This document shows positions 7,061 through 12,420 of a stretch of DNA of 12,420 bases, piece after piece. Below the pieces are notes generated by a model. It was not told the origin of the DNA. It worked only from the letters and a program-made list of their open reading frames with translations, and searched no databases. The number at the start of each line of letters is the position of its first letter. The first letter of the stretch is position 1. Source of the DNA: JBMZCV01 sp049613665 (GTDB taxonomy: Bacteria > Bacteroidota > Bacteroidia > Chitinophagales > UBA2359); contig JBMZCV010000149.1 in assembly GCA_049613665.1 (NCBI GenBank), positions 1 to 12,420 on the forward strand. The letters run 5' to 3'. The position numbers and the translations under genes were made by a program.

Positions 7061-7791
7061 TGATAAGAAGTATAAAGAAATTTTTCAATTATTATTTTTC
7101 ATCAAAAAAAGAATGGGTACGTCAGTTATCGAAGCTGCTAGGGTTTCGGCCTGTCAATGTAGCTATATTTCTGCTGGCCTTTAAGCATAGTTCAAAAGCC
7201 AAAAAGTCGCATACAAGCAATGAGCGGCTCGAATATTTGGGCGATGCCATACTTGATTCTATTGTTTCCGATTATTTGTTTAAGAAATATCCTATTCGTG
7301 GCGAAGGCTTTTTGACAGAAATGCGTTCGAAAATCGTGAATAGAAAACGGCTAGGCGAAATAGGCGAAAAGCTAAATCTAAAAGATTTTTTGGATTATGA
7401 CCAAGCTTATGTAAGCGTCAATAGCACGCTGCTAGGCAATGCTTTGGAGGCACTCATAGGTGCTATTTATTTAGATGCAGGCTATGCGGTTTGCAAAAAG
7501 TTTGTGTTTGAAAAAATGATTTTTCCACACATAGATTTAGACGAATTGCATAATACCGACATCAATTATAAAAGCCGTGTTTTTGAGTGGTCGCAAAAAT
7601 ATAGTCGTGAATTGACTTTTGAGGTAACAGAAGAAAAAGTATTGAATAAACAACGTATTTTTGTAGTTGGTGCATACATCGATGGCGAAATCATGGGAAC
7701 AGGCGAAGGCAGAAGCAAAAAAGAGGCTCAGAAAAAGGCTTCGCAAGAGATTTATGATAAACTAAATATCGCTGCCGAAATGGAGTGGTAA
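7060..7791 (+). CDS. rnc: Ribonuclease III
   Basis: This endonuclease cuts double-stranded RNA, including rRNA precursors and structured mRNAs, as a dimer in the cytoplasm. The 243 residues comprise an endonuclease domain (about 20-165) with the signature NERLEYLGDAILDS at 54-67, and a C-terminal double-stranded-RNA-binding domain (about 170-240) ending with the basic GRSKKEAQKKAS helix. Glu58 and Asp62 match catalytic E41 and D45 of the E. coli enzyme, and Glu130 matches E117. The residue matching D114 is Asn127 (GNALEALIGA), possibly a clade-typical variant. The start is GTG, overlapping the fabF stop by one base; no nearby ATG would keep the full domain. The N-terminus is longer than in E. 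coli, with a basic segment. The gene ends 35 bp before the convergent pentapeptide gene. Confidence 0.95.
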   Translation: MIRSIKKFFNYYFSSKKEWVRQLSKLLGFRPVNVAIFLLAFKHSSKAKKSHTSNERLEYLGDAILDSIVSDYLFKKYPIRGEGFLTEMRSKIVNRKRLGEIGEKLNLKDFLDYDQAYVSVNSTLLGNALEALIGAIYLDAGYAVCKKFVFEKMIFPHIDLDELHNTDINYKSRVFEWSQKYSRELTFEVTEEKVLNKQRIFVVGAYIDGEIMGTGEGRSKKEAQKKASQEIYDKLNIAAEMEW

Positions 7792-7826
7792 GGCTGTTTT
7801 TTTATGAAAAATGCGTTTTTAAAAGT

Positions 7827-8477
7827 TTATTCAAATAAATATGGACATTCTTTTCTTAGGCGTTTTTCTAAATTTGGTTCTAAGCCTTCGCAATCATATA
7901 AAGTTTTGGCTTTAGATAATTGTGAGAAAGTGAGGTTTTTTGCATTCTTAAAATCAACTCTCTCAAGGTCAGCCTCTCTAAAGTTAGCATTTTTAAGATT
8001 CGTTTCATTAAGATGAGAACTATACATATCAGCACCTTCAAAATCAACTTCAGTAAGATTTGCCCTAGTAAAACTTACTTGTCTAAGATTTGTATGACTC
8101 AAATCGGCACTACTAAAATCAGTATCTCTAAGGTCTGCAAAGTTAAGATTTGCCTGTCTGAAAGTTGCTCCTCTAAGATTTTGGGTATCTTTAAAATCTG
8201 CTTCTGTAAGAATACATCTTCTAAAGTCAGCATTTGTAAGATTTGTTTCTCTAAATTTAGTATGTTTAAGATTAGAATTATAAAAATTTGCTCTGAAAAG
8301 ATCACTTTTGCTAAAATCACACCTAACAAGATAAGTATAACTAAAGTGAGTTCTACTAAGGTTTGCTCCTGTAAAGTTTCCTCCCAAATTTAAAATTAGT
8401 CCAGTAAATGAAATATTTTGCATTTTTTGATATGAAAGATTAAGGTTATATATCTTGCGAAACAAACTTTGTTTCAT
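7827..8477 (-). CDS. Pentapeptide-repeat protein
   Basis: The 216-residue protein is mostly tandem pentapeptides of the A(D/N)Lxx type from about residue 35 to 190, for example ANLSRTHFSY, TNLTNADFRR and ADLRDTDFSSADLSHTNL. It should fold as a right-handed quadrilateral beta-helix. The DNA shows the matching 15-nt periodicity. The last 25 residues (LSKAKTLYDCEGLEPNLEKR) look like a normal C-terminal cap, so the repeat array is not cut short. There is no signal peptide or membrane segment. The ATG at 8477 directly follows a TAA in the same frame and lies 32 bases inside the end of the NACHT gene, so translation is probably coupled. Pentapeptide domains are known as C-terminal parts of some NACHT proteins, so this may be its partner or sensor half. 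Functions such as DNA mimicry (as in Qnr) cannot be excluded. Confidence 0.9.
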   Translation of the reverse strand: MKQSLFRKIYNLNLSYQKMQNISFTGLILNLGGNFTGANLSRTHFSYTYLVRCDFSKSDLFRANFYNSNLKHTKFRETNLTNADFRRCILTEADFKDTQNLRGATFRQANLNFADLRDTDFSSADLSHTNLRQVSFTRANLTEVDFEGADMYSSHLNETNLKNANFREADLERVDFKNAKNLTFSQLSKAKTLYDCEGLEPNLEKRLRKECPYLFE

Positions 8478-10695
8478 TTAAATAATTGACACCTTCTTTC
8501 AACTCCAAAAGAATATGCCAAAAAGCATAAAAGATATTCATACTAATGTCAATATGTTTTTTGCTTGTTAGTCGCATTATATCTTTGTGTGAGTCTGCAT
8601 CAAAAAATTGTATGTCTATCAACTCATCTAAAAAACTAGCTAAACGTTCTGCTAGTTCTTCTCGTTTTTCCATTTTTTCTGCACTAATCATTTCTTTGAT
8701 ATAGCCCATAATTTCAACACTCAATACTTTTGGGCCAAAAAGTTCAGCACAGATTTTATAGGCATCTTTTGTATCGCCTTCTTCCAAAATATATTCTTCA
8801 TCTTCACCTTTATTCAAAAAGCTTTTACGCAATTTTTGCCATATTGCTTCGGCGGTCATGTATTCTTGCAGCGATTTATGCATAAATTCAATGGCATAAT
8901 TTTCATTTCTTTCTGTTACAACTTTACTTCTGTCATTAGCAGTTTTTTTGGTTTCTTGAAAATAAAAAGCAATCATTATCCCTTTCAATACATCGTTTAA
9001 ATGATTATCGCCTAACTTTCGTCCAAATCTCTTGACTGTTTTCAATTCAAGTATTTCTGTTTTGTGCAAATAATCGTGTTCTGATTGAAAAATGTCCAAA
9101 GCCATTTCCTGAATCAATGAACGCAACAAAGCTGGTTTGATGTCTTTTAAAACAGCAATTTGCTTCTTATCCCATTTTCTTTTTATCAAATCGGTAAATA
9201 ACTTATCGTAAATTCCCGCTTTGTTTTTTGTTACATCTATACTTTCAGAAAGTTCTGCTACAAGATGCAATAAAATAGCTTGTGTCAGTAATTCTCTCAA
9301 ATGCTTTTTCTCGTTGTATAATTTGAGTTGTTCGGCAGTTAAATGTGATTCAGGGTGATAGTGTCTATATTTTTTTAGCCATTCGAATTGTTGTGTTTCC
9401 GTAAGTTCATCAATTTGCAATATCAAAGCATTTTCATCTGTGATTTTTTGCATATCCACATAATAGCGAGAAGTTAGCACAATTTTTAAGCCTTCATAGT
9501 CTTCTGTTTGCTTGATAAGTTTGGTGCATATTTCTTCTATTTTCTGATGATTAACTTGTGCATTCATACTCAATTCGTCGAGGCCGTCTAAAATCAACAA
9601 ACTACCTTTTCGCAATTGTTTGACACTAATGTCATCTGGTATATTTGGTGTATCTTTCAAACATTCTACAATAGCATGTAATGGTTTAGTAAATAAAAGT
9701 GGTATATCCTCAATTTTTTTTAGGCGTAAAAAATAAATATTCTTTTCGCTTGTTTTGTATTTTGAAATGGCATCATGTAGCAGTTTTTTGCAAAAAGAAG
9801 TTTTTCCTTGGCCTGGATTGCCAAATAAAAAAGCAATGTGTGTCTTTTGACATTCTAATTTTTTATGTATTTTACTTTTTAAGAAATCATTAATAAAAGT
9901 GTGTAAATCTCTATTTTCGTCGTCCAAAACAGCAAACTTATTATCACATCTAGGTATATACTTAAAACAAGATTGAAAGGCTTTGAAGCGAGGCCGTATA
10001 TAAATATCGCTCAAACGCATACCTTTTTCATCATTCAGCACTACATCATCAAACATTGTTTTTAGTTGGTCGTAATAGCGGTTTCGCTGTATTCGCTTTC
10101 CTTGTGCCATAATAGCTTTTTTGTTGCTTATGGCATCTATCAACTGTTGATATACTACTTTATAATGTTGGGTAATCGTATGAAAATCTTCTTCTAAATA
10201 TAGATTGAAATCCCTTTCTAGCATATTGCAATCCTCATCGCTGGCCGCACAGTCTTTCAAAATATTTATGAAAATATTGGAATAAAGCTTTATAATTTTA
10301 TTGCTAAAAAAATCATTTACATCAAATTCATCAAAAGGATAGTCTTCATGTAAATTTGTTTGATTAAGTAAATGAATTTTGTAATCTTCTGAATCTGTAT
10401 TTTTAACTTTATGCTCTAAGCCTCTTTCGGCTATGGCTTCTTGAAAAGTAATACTGTAAGTGAGTGCTAAAGCATGATGAAAAGCACGTTCACAAGAATC
10501 TATCTCCACAATATATTTAGCTGTATAACCTAAAATTTTGCCTATGGCAGAACTGCCTAAAAAAGCCTCTACAAAAGCATTTTCGCCACTTGCTTGTAAT
10601 ATTTTACTAGCAAATTTGCCAAAAACCTTTCCGCCTTCTTGTGTAATAATAGGCAACTTATTTAATAATTTCGCTGTTCTTGTTTGTTCTCTCAT
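8446..10695 (-). CDS. NACHT-domain STAND NTPase, possible anti-phage NLR-like protein
   Basis: The 749-residue protein is a NACHT-type P-loop ATPase. Walker A is GNPGQGKT at 292-299. Walker B is LLILDGLDEL at 366-375, with the GxDE form typical of NACHT. The sensor segment LTSRYY has TSR at 408-410. The NACHT-associated helical signature FMHKSLQEYMTA is at 604-615. Such ATPases oligomerise on sensing a trigger, and bacterial NACHT proteins protect against phage. Residues 1-280 form an alpha-helical region I do not recognise; it would be the effector or adaptor part. Residues 616-749 are helical and lack leucine-rich or TPR repeats. The gene begins 44 bp after the E1-like gene and its last 32 bases overlap the pentapeptide gene, so all three probably share one transcript. 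The immunity role is inferred from the family. Confidence 0.9.
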   Translation of the reverse strand: MREQTRTAKLLNKLPIITQEGGKVFGKFASKILQASGENAFVEAFLGSSAIGKILGYTAKYIVEIDSCERAFHHALALTYSITFQEAIAERGLEHKVKNTDSEDYKIHLLNQTNLHEDYPFDEFDVNDFFSNKIIKLYSNIFINILKDCAASDEDCNMLERDFNLYLEEDFHTITQHYKVVYQQLIDAISNKKAIMAQGKRIQRNRYYDQLKTMFDDVVLNDEKGMRLSDIYIRPRFKAFQSCFKYIPRCDNKFAVLDDENRDLHTFINDFLKSKIHKKLECQKTHIAFLFGNPGQGKTSFCKKLLHDAISKYKTSEKNIYFLRLKKIEDIPLLFTKPLHAIVECLKDTPNIPDDISVKQLRKGSLLILDGLDELSMNAQVNHQKIEEICTKLIKQTEDYEGLKIVLTSRYYVDMQKITDENALILQIDELTETQQFEWLKKYRHYHPESHLTAEQLKLYNEKKHLRELLTQAILLHLVAELSESIDVTKNKAGIYDKLFTDLIKRKWDKKQIAVLKDIKPALLRSLIQEMALDIFQSEHDYLHKTEILELKTVKRFGRKLGDNHLNDVLKGIMIAFYFQETKKTANDRSKVVTERNENYAIEFMHKSLQEYMTAEAIWQKLRKSFLNKGEDEEYILEEGDTKDAYKICAELFGPKVLSVEIMGYIKEMISAEKMEKREELAERLASFLDELIDIQFFDADSHKDIMRLTSKKHIDISMNIFYAFWHILLELKEGVNYLNETKFVSQDI

Positions 10696-10739
10696 CTTTC
10701 CAGAAACAATTTTAGTTATTAGTTTTAAATATTGAGCCT

Positions 10740-11942
10740 TTAGTTATCTCCTTTTTCTCCAAAAACAAGCTCTCTATCTCCCGAAATCTCATAAAAAGCA
10801 TACACCATTTCGTCATTTTGCAAGGCTTTTACTCTAAAAATGGCATACAAAGGCGTGCCTATCTCGCTCAAAGTCTGATTGAGTAGATATTGTGGCGATT
10901 GTCGGTTGATTTGATTCGTGAAATACTCTTGCATAAGCAAATGATTGCCTGTCAGGCCGCTTTGCTTGCAATACGAACATTCCACTTCATCGACATAAAC
11001 ATAGCCACGCCTACGAAACAACTGTTTATGATAGTTGTGCTTTTTGCATTCAAAATGCGTAATCAAATCGTAATCAAGCTCAATACTTGCCATTTCGCCA
11101 AGCTCCTGCTCCGCAATATCAAGAAGGCCACCTACGGTAAGTTCGGCAGAACGATACGGCAATTTTCGGATTTCGTTCAGAGCGATAGGCTCATACAAAT
11201 TGTGCGTTGGGCAAGCGATATTTTTGTGCAAGCGAGTTTTGTTGATGTCGTCTATGTAGCCCAACACAGAGATGCGTGAGCCGATAGGAATTTCGGCATC
11301 GTGCAAATATTTCATGCCTATTTGCACCTGAAAACCAGCCATGATAGAAGCGATAGTCGGAGCAGTAGGAATAGTCACGCCTATGGCTCGTGTCCGCAAT
11401 TTTAGACACGAATAGCGTTGCCAAGCTTCGTTTCTCATGCGTTGTGTCAAGGTACAATCTAGGCAGACTTCGAAGCCATTGCCAAAGATTTTGACATCGC
11501 CATCTAGCTTTCGCAAGCCAGCATCTATATACAAAGTATTGGTTTGGTAGCAGTAGCGATTGAGGTCTATGCGTGCCTGAATATTGTCGAGGCAGCCAAA
11601 CACAATGTCGCAATTTTTGTAAACACCCATGCCAAATACACTTTGCACCGAACCGACAAAAGCACGAATATTCACATTTTCGTCTATTTCGTTCACTCGT
11701 TTTGCAGCTACTTCTGCCTTGTATTTGCCAATATCTTTGGTGCGAAACAAAACTGTTCTGGTGAGATTGTGGTTTTCTATCGTGTCCATATCTACGACCA
11801 AAATATTGCCAATGCCCAAAAGCGTTAGGTCTTTCAGCACCTCATTTCCCAAAGCACCTGCTCCTACAACCATAACAGTCGCTTTTTGCAAAACTGCTCT
11901 CTGCCAACCCAATTCGGTAATGCGTGTGTATCTATCTGACAT
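10740..11942 (-). CDS. E1-like ThiF/MoeB/HesA-family adenylyltransferase
   Basis: The 400-residue protein has the Rossmann core of ubiquitin-activating E1 enzymes, which adenylate the C-terminal glycine of a ubiquitin-like or sulfur-carrier protein. Visible features are the ATP loop GAGALG at 27-32, VDMD at 50-53, NLTR at 59-62 (Arg62), Lys75 and CLDN with Asp119. A zinc pair is likely at Cys160/Cys163 and Cys244/His247. Cys179 in RYSCLK is a candidate thioester cysteine. Residues 255-400 are an extension that MoeB and ThiF lack. It has a second possible zinc site (Cys299/His302, Cys322/Cys325) and resembles E1s from bacterial ubiquitin-like operons. No ThiS, MoaD, E2, JAB or ubiquitin-like gene is in the window. 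It is the first gene of the unit with the NACHT and pentapeptide genes, which argues against thiamin or molybdopterin synthesis. Confidence 0.85.
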   Translation of the reverse strand: MSDRYTRITELGWQRAVLQKATVMVVGAGALGNEVLKDLTLLGIGNILVVDMDTIENHNLTRTVLFRTKDIGKYKAEVAAKRVNEIDENVNIRAFVGSVQSVFGMGVYKNCDIVFGCLDNIQARIDLNRYCYQTNTLYIDAGLRKLDGDVKIFGNGFEVCLDCTLTQRMRNEAWQRYSCLKLRTRAIGVTIPTAPTIASIMAGFQVQIGMKYLHDAEIPIGSRISVLGYIDDINKTRLHKNIACPTHNLYEPIALNEIRKLPYRSAELTVGGLLDIAEQELGEMASIELDYDLITHFECKKHNYHKQLFRRRGYVYVDEVECSYCKQSGLTGNHLLMQEYFTNQINRQSPQYLLNQTLSEIGTPLYAIFRVKALQNDEMVYAFYEISGDRELVFGEKGDN

Positions 11943-12018
11943 TTTTTTTTATCGTTTTGAGTTTTTAAGTACCAACTACTACACTATAATTTAAGTAATT
12001 CTACATTTTGAGAGTGTT

Positions 12019-12099
12019 AGAAATGACATATTTCTAAAACAATAAGTGTCCATTCTTTTTTATATTTGACTCTTTTGGCTAGAAAAATATGTCATTTCT
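12019..12099. repeat. 15-bp inverted repeat, copy 2 of AGAAATGACATAT family
   Basis: The arm 12019-12033 (AGAAATGACATATTT) pairs perfectly with 12085-12099 around a 51-nt interior. A further TCT/AGA pairing lies inside the arms (12033-12035 and 12081-12083). The outer 13 bases equal those of the palindrome at 80-112. Unlike that copy it has a long loop, so the arms are conserved and the interior is not. Confidence 0.7.
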
Positions 12100-12249
12100 T
12101 TCTTGTTATTGAAAAAAAAGCTTTAAATGAGCTTAGACGTGACAGGTTTTAAAAATTTATCACATCTCAACAAACGGCTAATATTTTTCAAAAACCTTAG
12201 AAGATTTAAATTACAGTGTACTACTATTTAATAAAGCATTCGTTTAGTG

Positions 12250-12278
12250 GCTAACACCTTGACATTCAAGGTGTTATC
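12250..12278 (+). repeat. Shared 29-nt leader hairpin, copy 3
   Basis: Same length, GCTAACA start and TCAAG position as the copies in the metK and acpP leaders. The stem is longer here: AACACCTTGA pairs perfectly with TCAAGGTGTT around CAT. Pair 8-22 is C-G here and T-A in the metK copy, a compensatory change. Pair 2-28 is broken (C/T). The 26 bases upstream (CTATTTAATAAA, then ATTCGTT) resemble those upstream of the metK copy. Confidence 0.6.
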
Positions 12279-12295
12279 TTGAATACCTAGACAAA

Positions 12296-12417
12296 AACAG
12301 CCGTTTCCGCTTTGAAACTACTATGACAAAATTTATTTAATAGTTATTTTGTATGTTTTAAAAGTAATTATATAGTCTTGTCCTTATATCTTTCAGGCAG
12401 TCCGCTTTTCGGCTGTT
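12296..12417 (+). promoter_or_regulatory. Candidate switching structure at the window edge
   Basis: AACAGCCG at 12296-12303 can pair perfectly with CGGCTGTT at 12410-12417. The same CGGCTG (12410-12415) can instead pair locally with CAGTCCG at 12398-12404, with one bulged T and a five-base loop. Two mutually exclusive pairings downstream of the shared hairpin suggest an attenuator or riboswitch-like leader. The gene it would control is outside the window, and short stems can arise by chance. Confidence 0.3.
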
Positions 12418-12420
12418 GTT

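Larger units (their letters stand above)
11943..12420. other. Gene-free region upstream of the E1-like gene
   Basis: No open reading frame of convincing length is present on either strand in these 478 bases. The region holds the second AGAAATGACATAT inverted repeat, the third shared leader hairpin and a long-range pairing near the window edge. By analogy with metK and acpP it probably includes the leader of a plus-strand gene beyond the window. I could not recognise a promoter for the E1-like gene. Confidence 0.5.

Noticed and set aside
8013..8393. Plus-strand reading frame rich in SKICxxK repeats
   Set aside because: It is the complement of the 15-nt periodic pentapeptide-repeat coding sequence; the minus-strand frame gives the genuine A(D/N)Lxx pattern and a normal cap.
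11191..11613. 140-residue minus-strand frame within the E1-like gene
   Set aside because: It is an out-of-frame reading of the E1 coding sequence, with Arg/Ser/Tyr-rich composition and no domain.
1..12420. tRNA, rRNA, CRISPR array, transposase or integrase
   Set aside because: Looked for on both strands; no cloverleaf, direct-repeat/spacer array or recombinase motif was seen.

Overview
The window looks like chromosomal DNA of a member of the Bacteroidota, most likely a Cytophagales-type bacterium. The DNA is AT-rich and genes lack clear Shine-Dalgarno sequences. Several genes are preceded by the Bacteroidota -7 box TAnnTTTG (2775-2782, 4981-4988, and 2630-2637 on the minus strand). The protein families (DUF58, single-domain GT2, a small SGGC-type lipoprotein, acpP-fabF-rnc) fit that phylum. 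The genus cannot be fixed from sequence alone.

Layout. 1-1496: possible tail of an upstream gene, a hairpin, then a membrane-anchored DUF58 protein (+). 1497-1865: convergent gap with two hairpins. 1866-2588: DPM1-like GT2 glycosyltransferase (-), divergent from metK. 2589-3053: divergent promoters and a long structured metK leader. 3054-4301: metK (+), followed by a strong terminator. 4494-4919: small putative lipoprotein (+) with its own promoter. 4920-5306: promoter and long structured leader of acpP. 5307-7791: acpP, fabF and rnc (+), the usual fatty-acid/RNase III cluster; an inverted repeat separates acpP from fabF, and fabF overlaps rnc by 1 nt. 7827-11942: a three-gene minus-strand unit transcribed in the order E1-like ThiF protein, NACHT NTPase, pentapeptide-repeat protein. 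11943-12420: no gene, but inverted repeats and a structured leader-like element.

The left two thirds is housekeeping: methyl-donor synthesis, fatty acid elongation, RNA processing, polyprenyl-phosphate or glycan glycosylation. The accessory part is the minus-strand unit. It pairs a ubiquitin-type activating enzyme with a STAND/NACHT ATPase whose last codons overlap a pentapeptide-repeat gene. Bacterial NACHT proteins are known anti-phage factors and E1-like proteins occur in several defence systems, so this is a candidate undescribed defence module. That function is an inference from families and gene order only.

The intergenic regions carry three sets of related structures. A 29-nt hairpin with a fixed TCAAG occurs in the metK leader, the acpP leader and near the right end, with compensatory stem changes. 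An inverted repeat with arms AGAAATGACATAT occurs near both window ends. An inverted repeat with arms AAACATACTATTTTT flanks two gene ends.
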